From Hybos culiciformis (Eukaryota; Arthropoda; Insecta; Diptera; Hybotidae), in NCBI GenBank assembly GCA_964007475.1, contig OZ023274.1:56939851-57003850 (forward strand): a DNA stretch of 64,000 nt, read 5' to 3'. The stretch's first letter is position 1. Every line of letters begins with the position of its first letter. The notes under the pieces are model-generated. The model was not told the origin of the DNA. It saw only the letters and a program-made list of their open reading frames with translations, and ran no database searches. Both the position numbers and the translations under genes were made by a program. Below are positions 1 through 9,653 of this stretch, in pieces.

Positions 1-42
1 CATTCGTGAATAATATTACAAATTTTGCTTACGTGGAGTTAC

Positions 43-145
43 ACAAGCTGAAAAATTCAGCTTGTCTAAATTTTTTTTAATGGGTGTGTGAAAATTCGTG
101 TAAAACTCTTGCACTTTACACAAATTTTTAGCCACACATTCAAAA
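43..145. repeat. Two small hairpins at the window edge
   Basis: Bases 43-65 form a 10-bp perfect stem with a 3-nt loop. Bases 78-101 and 118-145 form a looser inverted repeat. They may be the end of a fold-back element whose other part lies outside the window. The remaining sequence to 510 is AT-rich and shows nothing else. Confidence 0.4.
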
Positions 146-510
146 AAGAGTTATTATTTTCGTGTTTTTTGAACAAAATATGTTAAGTTTCGTTAAATTG
201 TATATTTTTCCATTTAGAGTAGTTTTTTTCTATATTTAACATCTCCTTTTATTTCAATTATATTCTGCAATAAAAATCTTATAAAAAAAGCATTGGATTA
301 ATTTTTTTTCTCTATTTGTTGTAATAAAATAATATAAACTAAAAATGTTTACTTTTATTATTATTCGAAGAAAGGAAACTTTTCTAAAAACCCCTTGAAT
401 TATAAGAAAAAATAGTCGTCAAAATCATTTCAATTTTCTATTCAAAAAATTACAGAAATTTTTTGTATAGAAAAAATACATCATTAGAAGTATAGATCTA
501 TTACGTATAT

Positions 511-1632
511 TGTTTTAGTTAAAAGAGCATTTTCAAATATGCATGCAAAATTTGACATTAGTATTTCTTCCGAAAAGTAATTGTAATAAACATATTCCTC
601 CTGCATTTTATTAGTGTAATTTAATATCAAAAATAAATTACACTAACAAATTAAAAAAATTACATTAAGAGCCCTCCATGTGAAAAATTGCAAAAAATTG
701 GTCTTAGTTTGGCTTTGATTGTAGGGTTACTAGAATCTAGACTGAAGTGATTTTTTGATATGTTAGAGAGTATATAACTGGCTCCAGGGTAGGTGAGGCG
801 GATTTTTTAAATTTTGGGTTTTTTGGCCCAAATGAGCCTTTAAAAAACTTGAACATATTTGCTTGGATTCTGAAGTAAAGGAAAAAGATAATAAAAAACC
901 TCAAACGCAGAAATAAAGCTAAAATACCACCCTCCAGGGCTGGTGTCGTGAAATTTTGAGTTTCTTTAATTTTCTAAACAATTTTTAATTAATTTCATTT
1001 ATTTCTAAGAATTTTTTAATTTTTTTGATAAATTACAGTTTCTGCACAGAAATCAAATTCAAATATAGTTTTGTGATTTTCTGGTAGAGGTGTTTTTCGT
1101 ACAATTTTTGTCGCATTTTTCACGGCCGTTTATTTTCTGTAAAACAAAACAAAAAAAACTGCAAAAATAGAAAACAGCAATAGAAAACAGAATTTCACAT
1201 GGAGGGCTCTTAAGAAAAATTAATATCAAAAATAAATTATCTACAAAAAAGGTACATTTTTATTCAGAATACATATTTGTATTCCAAAAATTTTTGAAAA
1301 TTAGCACTAATAATTAATAAATGAAATATTTGTTATTCAATAATTTAAAATTTTATTTTCCTTCAATCGAAAAAAAAAAAAGTATTTTCGACTTTAATTC
1401 TGAGCCAATATAGAGTAGGTTATTGAGCTGATTAGCTTCATTAAGTTGCTAGCGGCTGTCGGTTTTATCATCAGCTGACGCATAAATTTTTTCTTTTTTC
1501 TTTTTTTTTTGCCTTTTTTTTTGACAATAATCGAGGCATTTTTGACATTCAGCGTCACACTTTTGACACTTACATTTTTTTCACTCTCAATCACAACGCC
1601 TCTAAAAAAGTTTCACTTCAAAAAAATTTTCA
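511..1632. repeat. Dispersed repeat copy A (split by a MITE)
   Basis: This block is a near copy of 3534-4137. The shared parts are 511-668 and 1214-1632; the 541 bases between them are a separate inserted element. Both copies end in a short Lys/Cys-rich minus-strand reading frame and the motif AAGTTTCACTTC, after which they diverge. A more diverged relative of the left part lies at about 3366-3500. I do not recognise the family. Confidence 0.75.
669..1209. mobile_element. TTAA-flanked MITE, 541 bp
   Basis: The element has perfect 17-bp terminal inverted repeats, GAGCCCTCCATGTGAAA at 669-685 and its complement at 1193-1209. TTAA lies on both sides (665-668 and 1210-1213). The related copy B has the uninterrupted site with a single TTAA at 3686-3689, so the insertion and target duplication are read directly. 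TTAA targets are typical of piggyBac and Kolobok elements; which transposase mobilised this one is not shown. It has no coding capacity. Confidence 0.9.
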
Positions 1633-2911
1633 ATCTGAAAATTCTTGGAAAATCAAAATGATTTTTCAAAAAAAAATTTTTTCATAATTTTTTTTAAAAT
1701 TTCGAAAGAAAAATTTTAAAAGTTTTGAGTTGTGGAAAAAAATCGAGTTGCAAATTGAAAATGAAATTTAAATTTCGAAAGTAAAGAAAGATTAATTAAA
1801 TTAAATTTAAGTTTAAAGTGTATTGTGTTTGTAATTAAGAAATTACGAGAAAATACAAATTAATCCCAAATTTGTTTTATCGCGAAATTTGTGTTTAGTG
1901 TGCGAAATATTGAATCAAGCTTAATAAATTGATTTTTTGTTCGATGGATTTCGATGTTCGACGTATTATTTTAAAAATCAATGAAATTTTATTACGTGAA
2001 TGTAAAGTAGTTTTATTATATAAACGTAAAACAACTAGTTTGTATGTGTATAATAATAATTTTAAATAAATTCTATATTATTTGAATGTAACAATAAAAA
2101 TTTTAGAAAAATTTTGTACTATAATTTTATAAAATATATGTAGATAATATAAATAAGGAATTCAACTTGTATTATCGATAATAATTTTTTGAACGTTATT
2201 GTTATGATTCTTAATATTCAAGATTAATGTTTTCTCGTATGTGACGTTATGATTTTGAATTGGAATGTTTTGAAAATATTTAATAACTCTTAAAAATATA
2301 TCAAGGAAATATTTAAAATGTTTCAAGAAAAAAAATTATTTCTCGAGAATACAAATTGAATTGAAAATAAATTTAATAAAATTTTATTAGATTTAAGTTT
2401 AATTTATTTATTAAATTAAATAATGACAGTAAAATTCTCTATTGGAATGTCATGAAAAATTATAAGGTGTATTTTGTAATGCAGTAATTTTGAGTGTTAA
2501 ATGAAAAAAAAAAATATGTGAGTCTCGGGACACACGGAAGAAGTGAAACTTCATGGCAAGTAGTATTTTCTGGAGCGGCTAAATAAATATTTAAAATGAC
2601 CAAATGCACATAAGACATGACGCCAATCGATTTTTTCGCCGGCGACTAGTTGTTTTTTGTCCTTTGACTGCTGCGGCCAGTCGACTTAAAATAACTTGTT
2701 TTGGCGGAATTCGGCAGCTTAGAAAAAATTAAACGAAAAAAATTAAAAACCAGCGACTACTTAGATATAAAAATATTTAAAAATTCTAAAATAATTTTTA
2801 AGCTCAAAAAGTTTAGTGGCATAATGGCTTTTAAATTATTTCAAAATGGCTAGAATTATGGCTGCTTGGCAACACTGATTGCCAGATGATTTCTACTATA
2901 TTTTAACGGGC
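1633..2911. other. AT-rich interval, no gene seen
   Basis: No coding frame or RNA gene is supported. The motif GAAGTGAAACTT near 2545 is the reverse complement of the motif ending the repeat near 1610, so 1610-2555 could be a decayed inverted-repeat element, but the rest does not match. A less AT-rich patch at 2620-2710 has no convincing frame. Confidence 0.4.
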
Positions 2912-3246
2912 TGTCTACATTAGCGATTTAGAATCGCGCGTATTTATGAATGTATTCTATTTTTTCTGTTTCATTTATTAGTATTTATGTGTGCTCAATA
3001 TGCCATTGGGTTAGATTTAAAGAATGCGATTTTTATACATTTTTCCAAATTGTACCATTTTACTTGACTTAAATGTCAAATTAATAAAAAAAGCAAAATT
3101 TGTGAGAAATGTCAAAAAATACGCATGCTGAAAAATTATTCAAAATCAGCATGCGTATTTTGCAGCGATTTTGGATTTTGTATAAAGATACACGAATACA
3201 TTTAAAGAACAAAATCGCATGAAGGAAAAATACGCTAATGTAGACA
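2912..3246. mobile_element. Inverted-repeat MITE with internal hairpin
   Basis: TGTCTACATTAGCG at 2912-2925 is matched by its complement at 3233-3246, with weaker similarity continuing inward. An 11-bp perfect stem, ACGCATGCTGA paired with TCAGCATGCGT, sits at about 3121-3157. I could not assign a clean target duplication (flanks suggest a 3-bp TAA or TAG), so the superfamily is open; PIF/Harbinger or hAT are possible. Non-coding. Confidence 0.65.
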
Positions 3247-3533
3247 CCTAGTAAGCTGTAAACACAATTCCGGTTATAACTATATTATTAGCGACAATAA
3301 TGTATGAAAAAACAGCAGTGTGGCTTACATCATGTTTTCTTTTTGTTGCCCGAAAAGTTTAACCTAAAATAACTTTTTAAATATGCCTGAAAAATTTCAT
3401 GTTTAAGTATTAGTACTTCTTCTGAAAATGAATTGGAATAAAAATATTCTACATGCATTTTGCATTAATGGAATTTAATGGCAAAAATAATTTATACTAA
3501 CAACTCAATTACAAATTACTTCAAAAAAAAATC

Positions 3534-4137
3534 TGTTTTAGTTAAAAGAGCATTTTCAAATATGCCTGCAAAATTTGACATTAGTATTTCTTCCGAAAAG
3601 TAATTGTAATAAAAATATTCCTCCTGCATTTTATTAGTGTAATTTAATGTCAAAAACAAATTACACTAACAAACTAAAAATTACATTAAGAAAAATTAAT
3701 ATCAAAAATAAATTATCCACAAAATAGGTGCATGTGGAACATTTTTATTCAGAATACATATTTGTATTCCAAATACTTTTTGAAAATTAGCACTAATAAT
3801 TAATAAATGAAATATTTTTTATTATTGTTTAAAATAAATTTCCCTTTCAATCGAAAAAAAAAATAGTATTTTCGACTTTAATTCTGAGCCAATATAGAGT
3901 AGGTTATTGCGCTGATAAGCTTCATTAAGTTGCTAGCGGCTGTCGGTTTTATCATCAGCTGACACATAAATTTTTTCTTTATTCTTTTTTTTTGCCTTTT
4001 TTTTTGACATTCGGCGTTACATTTTTGACACTCGGCGTTACATTTTTGACACTCGGTGTTACATTTTTGACACTTACATTTTTTTTCACTCTCAATCACA
4101 ATGCCTCTAAAGAAGTTTCACTTCAAAAATAATTTTA
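3534..4137. repeat. Dispersed repeat copy B (empty site)
   Basis: This is the uninterrupted counterpart of the repeat at 511-1632. It holds a single TTAA where copy A holds the 541-bp MITE. Near its right end is a run of about three 21-bp units that copy A has in shorter, altered form. Confidence 0.75.
3878..4099 (-). CDS. Small Cys/Lys-repeat ORF, doubtful
   Basis: A 73-residue frame whose N-terminal half is built from 7-residue repeats of the type ECQKCNA, encoded by 21-bp tandem units, followed by a Lys/Arg-rich stretch. The copy at 1394-1594 shares the C-terminal 25 residues except for a substitution but is frame-shifted through the Cys repeats. Because the DNA itself is a recent duplicate, shared frame is not evidence of selection. 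It could be the end of a transposon ORF or a chance frame. I do not recognise it. Confidence 0.2.
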   Translation of the reverse strand: MIESEKKCKCQKCNTECQKCNAECQKCNAECQKKRQKKRIKKKFMCQLMIKPTAASNLMKLISAITYSILAQN

Positions 4138-5210
4138 AATTTTTGGTTTAAAAATAAATTTAAAAAAATTTATTCACTATTAAAAATATTTGCAAATTAT
4201 ATAAAATATTACTTATAATTTTATTTTATTGTTGTGGTTTATTTCAGCATTAAAAAAAACTAAAAATAATTTCCTTTTGAAAAAAAAATTTCTAATTATT
4301 TGGAACTAAAATTTTTAGGAAAAATTTATAATTAAAAAAAAATAGAATTGTTTTGATAAATAATTGTGTTGTTGAAATTATTTTTATTTTCCTTCAAATT
4401 ATGTAAGAAATTTTATTTTTTATTTTAATTGTACAAAAAGTTTTTATCGTCAAGAATTTTTAGGTTTTTTATATTTTCTATGCTTTTTAAATAACTTTCG
4501 AATTAAAATTTTTGTAAATTATTTTGAAGGTGATTCCAAGATTATTTGAATGTTACTTCAAGATCGATGATTTTTTGGAAATCACTGATTTAATGTTTTT
4601 TGTTAAAAATTTTATGATTAATTTTTATTTTACAGCTTTCATTTAAATTTTCATATTACAGCATTTTTTATTTATATTTTTAAAGAAATTAATGTTTGTT
4701 TTCTAATTATTTTTAGGATTTACAAGTAGGTTCTCTAATGTGTGAACTCTAATGTGACTTCAAAAATTAATGTTTTTGCCAGATTTTCTGTTAAGCGGAT
4801 TCGCTTCTTTTTTTTTGGTCTGCGAAAATTGAATGGTAGATTAGTTGCCAAGCGTGTTAGCTTGTGCGATCCGCAAAATGAATTTTTTCCAGATTATCTG
4901 GTAAGCGCGATCACCAATTCTTGTCGCTGGGCGGTGATTGCGTCGGTTAATCTGGTTGGTTAAGTGAAACGCAATTTTTATCCTTAGACAATAATACTTT
5001 ATTCTTATAATTTTAGAATTATAACTTTTTATTATTAATTAATACTTATACTATTATTAATTTAATATTAATTATTAAATTATTTAAGTTTTACAATTTT
5101 AATTAAACTCACTGCAATTATTTTATAATTCTTTTTTTCAATTCTTGAGATTCAACGTGCAACTAACTCTTTCTTTTATTTTCTTGTGAGAGTGTTGCTT
5201 GTGATAATGT
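4138..5210. other. AT-rich interval, no gene seen
   Basis: The sequence is AT-rich with a slightly less AT-rich stretch at 4790-4970. An imperfect GCGATCACC...GGTGATTGCG pair sits near 4907-4940. No coding homology was recognised. Confidence 0.4.
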
Positions 5211-5280
5211 TTCCATCTGGTAGAAAAGTGTTAATATATTTGTCGGTTTTACCCTAAACTTATTAGTAGTGTGAACACTA

Positions 5281-6335
5281 CATATCCTAAGGCAACTGAA
5301 ATTGTGTTGAATGATTTGTATGTGGATGATTGCATCAGAATAATGAAACTCCAGAAGGTCAGTTGCAGCTTGACGAATTATTGAAAAAAGGTGGATTCCA
5401 TTTAAGAAAATGCATTAGCAATAAGCCGACTATTTTACAAACTATATAAGAGGATTGTACAAAATTGATTTCACTCAGCAAGGATGAAATTCATAAGACA
5501 CTGCGAATCTATTGGAGTCCAATAAATGATTTTTTCTTATATAAATTAAGCATTAGCAACAGAGACAATCCCACAAAACGGGAATTTTTATCAGAGGCTT
5601 CTAACATATTTGACTCTGTTGTATAGATAGCGCCAATAATTCTTAATATTAAACTCCTGTTTCAAGAAATATGGATTTTAAAGTTTGGATGGGATGATCA
5701 TTTACATCAAAATATTTTGGAAAAATGGAATAATCTAGGAAGCGACTTGTCACAGCTAGAGAAGATAATTATTCCAAGATGGATTGGGTGGTCAAAGATA
5801 AAAAAATAGAGCTTCACGGTTTCGCAGATTCCTCATAAAAGGCATACACAGCGGCGGTGTGCGTGCGAATAATGAAAAATAATGCAACCAAAGTATTATT
5901 GCTTACTTCAAAGACACGAGTAGCTCGCAATGAAAAAAATTGTCAATCTCGAAACTATATTTGTGTGGTGCAGTACTTCTAGCAAAGCTAATGGCACGAG
6001 CTAAAAATGCTTTTAAAATTGAGCTACACAACACAGTTTATTGGACAGATTCTATGGTTGTGCTATCATAGATCCAGTCAACATCAAAACGTTATCATGT
6101 GTTCATAGAAAATAGAAAAGCTATAATATTACACATTCTAGCATTCAACAATAGAAATATGTTTCATCTGAAGAGAACCCAGCCGACGTGGCATCAAGGG
6201 GTTCAAAAATTAACAACTTTCTTAGTAATGATCTCTGCTGGCAAAGACCTCATTGGCTATCGCAAGGTACGGCTGCTTGGAGAAGCGAAACAATATTGTC
6301 ATAAAACAGTGAAGAGACACAAGTTTTTTCCACCA
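5281..6335 (+). pseudogene. BEL/Pao reverse transcriptase-RNase H remnant
   Basis: The RT active-site box YVDD is read at 5319-5330 in a Pao-type context (VLNDLYVDDCI). It is followed across several frames by the connection region (FDSVV...IAPIILNIKLLFQEIW), an RNase H start (ELHGFADSS), a segment LCGAVLLAKLMARAK and the NPADVASRGS box that precedes the integrase in this family. Stops and frameshifts occur throughout, and gag, protease and the RT N-terminus are absent, so the copy is 5'-truncated near 5210-5280. In living elements this polyprotein copies and integrates the retrotransposon. The integrase part continues at 7704 and again at 33160, in the same orientation. Confidence 0.85.
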
Positions 6336-6477
6336 AAATTTAAAATATTTTCATAGAAACTCTGTTATCATAATTTTCTTCAATTCAAAAATTATTTAAA
6401 GTTATTGTTTATATTTATAATATTTGTTTTTTTGCAAGAAAAACACAGACATAAGCAGTGAAGCTACAAACGAAAAT

Positions 6478-7703
6478 GCCAATGCTGCCTTATTTCTAGA
6501 AAGCTGTCTTTCGATCCCCAATTTACTTTTCAAGGAGAAAGTATTGCCAAATCTGGAAGCCTTGACATTTTAGGTTCGAAAATAACTAGCGATTTAATAG
6601 CTTCGCTACACTCCAAGTTACAAACATTGAATACTATGTTTTGCAGAAAAAAATAGGTTCGTTCTGTGTTTGATACTTGGTTTGCCATATAAATTTTATT
6701 TTTATTTTTTCATGGTTTGAAAGTAGGTTCGACACAAACCTAGAAATTTTACTACATAGTTTTATTGCATTTAAAAAAAAAAAAGGTATAACCCGTCAAT
6801 TTGCAGAAAATTTACAGAAAAAATCATACTTTAAAATGCTTCAATATAAAAAAAATAATAATAAACTGTCGATTGTCAAGAAAATAAAAAATTAAAATAT
6901 TAAAAAAAAAAAAAAAATTGAATATTATTTTCATTTTCCATTTTATGTTTAAATGAAAAAAAATTGAATTTTTTTTTTGAATTACAAAAATCAAAATTTT
7001 ATTTTACAAACAATTTTTATTTTTAAATTTCAAACCAAATCATCTTTTATAAGTGTGTCACCCCATTCGGCATTCGGTAACCTGAAGTGTAGCGAAGTTA
7101 TAAGCTAGAAAATTCATATATTCGAAACGGCTAAAAACGTAGCTAAATTTCTAGGTTTTTTAAAAAGATGTAAATAATACTTTCCCCCCTCTGATCTCTT
7201 AAACATCCTACATACGACCGAAATTAGAATATAATTCGCATATATGGGCTGGTGCTCCTAAAACCCATCTTGAGTACCTGGACAAAGAAGGGCTATTACA
7301 CCGTCACAGTGTAGCTGCTCTTTCCATTTTTTTAAATACTTTGTTGGAACAGATACGTGTTCTCTGGAAGTAAAAGCGCTACTTCCTCTACTTCAAGTAT
7401 TTACACGCCAAACACTTCAACGTCACACCCATATTTCGTCAAAATTCCCAGATGTGATAGAACCAGCTTTGGAGATTCATTTTCAGTTCGCACTTCGAGA
7501 ATGTGTAATGCTATCCCATCAAAATTGTGACGTTTGATTTACCACTTCTTCCGCTTTAAGAAGAGTGTAAATGATTACCTTACTTTTAATCCCACTTTTT
7601 AATCCCTTCTAAATTTGCTGTCCCCATTACCAAATCCATACTTCTTTAAGTATAAAAGGTATCCCACCTAGTGATTTGGTTACTTTAATAAAAAAAAAAA
7701 AAA
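6478..7703 (+). mobile_element. 5'-truncated CR1/Jockey-group copy with poly(A)
   Basis: This is the 3' end of the same non-LTR family found complete at 48939-52130 on the other strand. Shared codons of the ORF2 C-terminus start near 6490 (FDPQF, then SGSLDILGSKITSDL) and resume after an inserted MITE near 7101. The shared 3' UTR (7570-7690) ends in a run of A at 7690-7703. The copy is frame-shifted and dead. It interrupts the BEL/Pao frame between RNase H and integrase, so it landed in that older element. Confidence 0.85.
6598..7100. mobile_element. TA-flanked inverted-repeat MITE
   Basis: Related ends, about 24 bp each, sit at 6598-6621 and 7077-7100 (core CTTCGCTACACT). They split the non-LTR copy exactly where its relative at 49.6 kb is continuous, so the insertion is supported by comparison. 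TA at the borders suits a Tc1/mariner-type target. The interior is AT-rich; a 72-codon frame inside has no recognisable product. Confidence 0.65.
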
Positions 7704-8066
7704 ATGTGTCGTAGTTAAAATGGTTCAACTTAACGAATTTTATGATGAAATAACCTGTCTGCAACATTCCAAGCCACTTCCAAGAAGCAGTAGAATTCTT
7801 AGCGTAAATCCTTTTCTTGACAACAACGAACTTCGCCGTGTAGGAGGCAGATTAGAGAATTCCTTCCAACTTGGATTTCAGTCAAAAACATCCAATAATT
7901 ATATCAAATAATTCCTTATTGGCGAAATTGATAATACAGTAATATCATAAGCTGACTCTTCATGGTGGAACAGAGCTTACACTTTCAATGATTATACTGG
8001 ATTGTCAAAGGTAAAATGATGGTAAAATTTGAACTATAAAAATGTGTTATTTGTTTTAGGCACAAA
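7704..8066 (+). pseudogene. BEL/Pao integrase N-terminal remnant
   Basis: The frame beginning at 7720 holds the pre-integrase region (ILSVNPFLDNNELRRVGGRL). After a frame change come HKLTLHGGTELTLS and YWIVKGK, and finally CVICFRHK at 8043-8066, which supplies the paired cysteines of the HHCC zinc-binding domain. The element is then cut by a non-LTR 3' tail. The catalytic core resumes at 33160. Stops and frameshifts show it is inactive. Confidence 0.85.
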
Positions 8067-8208
8067 TTTATTTATTTATTTATTTCATATCAGCTTAATA
8101 CAAACAGTTTACAAAAAAGCTTAAATCTACAGTTTACAAAAAATATACAATATCTAAGCACAAATTTACTTACATAATAAATGAAATTAATTATTTATTA
8201 TTTATTAT
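8067..8208 (-). mobile_element. 3' end of a CR1-like element, minus strand
   Basis: Reading the minus strand, this segment ends in a (TAAA)n tail (8067-8086 as TTTA repeats) and carries the TTTACAAAA-rich 3' UTR style of the CR1-like elements at 25.5 and 35.5 kb. It breaks at 8208, where hAT-1 begins, and its body continues at 31591. The TTTATTAT at 8201-8208 is the target site duplicated by hAT-1. Confidence 0.7.
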
Positions 8209-8390
8209 TAGACTGCGGATTTATATGCAATTGCATATTCGTACAGGAGTAACCTAGAAGAAAAAGAGAAACAGCTAAGTACGTTTGGTGTAAAAACAAA
8301 TTATTTCAAACGTATTTATATCTGCATATTCGCTTATACTGCATATTTTTGCATATTTGCATATTTTGCATATTAACGTATATTTTATTA

Positions 8391-8719
8391 TCGTCCATGA
8401 AACAGGAATATGTCCTATCATAAAGTTTTGTCATGCATTATTAAGCACTTTTTGATGACGCGTCGATCAGTCGTACTCAGAAAAATTAGAAAAAATCCAT
8501 TACATGCTTTTTTCGCACAATTAAAAAATGTACTATCAATTTGACCCACATTTTTGTAAGGGAAAAAGTACTATGTACCTCCAATTACTTTTGAACAAAG
8601 TGTCCGCTTGCGCGCCAAAATTACATTTGGTTTTTTAGGATATATTCTGAACAAAGTGTCCGCTTGCTCGCCAAAATTACATTTGGTTTTTTTAGGATAT
8701 ATTCCTGTTTCATGGACGA
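8391..8719. mobile_element. TA-flanked MITE with internal tandem repeat
   Basis: 27-bp inverted repeats with one mismatch lie at 8391-8417 and 8693-8719 (outer part TCGTCCATGAAACAGG), with TA on both sides. The right part holds two tandem copies of a unit of about 57 bp (8593-8706). The TA target suggests Tc1/mariner. It has no credible coding frame. Confidence 0.8.
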
Positions 8720-8911
8720 TATCTTGTTTTCTATCTTGTGAAGTTAAGAAATTAAGAACTATTGTTTCATTAGTAGTAATAAATATTATAATAAAGTACG
8801 GGCCCAGCGGCGGACTGGCAGTCGGACATACTTGGCAAATGCCCGATGGGCCCACAGTTTTTTTTAAATATTATATATTCTTTACAAGCTTACGAAACTA
8901 GAATTCAAAGT

Positions 8912-9606
8912 TATAAGGGTGGGTGTTGTTTAAAGAGTAGATGTTATCTCTTTTTCCTTGAAATGTGGATTCTGTGCTCGGAAATTCAGGCCTTGTTCTT
9001 CAATAATAACACAAAGTTTTCAATAAACCATATAATTTTAATCAAAATGATAATGATAATCCATATATATATTTACAAAATAATAATAACAATAATAATT
9101 AGAGGGGCACTGTATGGCCAAAAGAAAGAGTAGTTGTACCAAACGGCTTTTATTGAGAAAAAGATAGCTAATGCTCGCGAGTACTTGTTCCTACTGGAGA
9201 AATTACCTCGTGAGAGACAAAAAGATGTCGTCAAACGGATGATAATTCCGTAGCAGGGAAAAATACTTAAAAATTATTCTTAATTTTCGAGAGATATTAG
9301 TTCACCACGTGAAAGGCACCAAGATGTCGTAACACGTTAAATGACAGGGGAGAATTAAAAATTAATTCAAAATGTTCCTCTTTTTATACTTTCTAAATTT
9401 TAAATTTCCTTGTTCTAGGTCTACAATTAAAATAGAACAATACAAAACATATGATCGTTGTAGTACTAGATGTAGGAATAGTTAATTCAAAATTTAATAG
9501 ATGGCGTAAAAATCGTTTGGCGTAAAATTAAATTGACAGTTCATTTTTAAAAACATAAGTGTACAAAATATTATAAAATAACAAAATAGAATACATTCTT
9601 GTTACA
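8912..9606 (-). repeat. Gypsy-1 3' LTR
   Basis: This repeat matches 14220-14914 over 695 bases with no difference that I could see. In element orientation it begins TGTAACAAG and ends CTTATA. Confidence 0.9.
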
Positions 9607-9618
9607 ATCTCCCCCTCT
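9607..9618 (-). promoter_or_regulatory. Gypsy-1 polypurine tract
   Basis: On the minus strand AGAGGGGGAGAT directly precedes the 3' LTR start TGTAACA. This is the position and composition expected of the plus-strand primer in reverse transcription. Confidence 0.8.
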
Positions 9619-9653
9619 GGCGCTGAGATCGTCCCGATGATGCGACAGGATAA

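Noticed and set aside
4742..4963. 73-codon plus-strand frame
   Set aside because: No motif, no start context and no conserved copy; lies in AT-rich repeat-like DNA.
6099..6356. 85-codon frame near the BEL RNase H
   Set aside because: It is out of frame with the recognisable BEL codons except at its start; it is part of the pseudogene, not a gene.
8009..8058. Apparent 50-bp GT...AG intron in the BEL remnant
   Set aside because: Reading through gives the integrase zinc-domain residues CVICFRHK, so the stretch is coding sequence with a stop.
8608..9133. Plus-strand frames across the MITE and gypsy-1 LTR
   Set aside because: Tandem repeats and LTR sequence explain them; the LTR frame occurs twice only because the LTR does.
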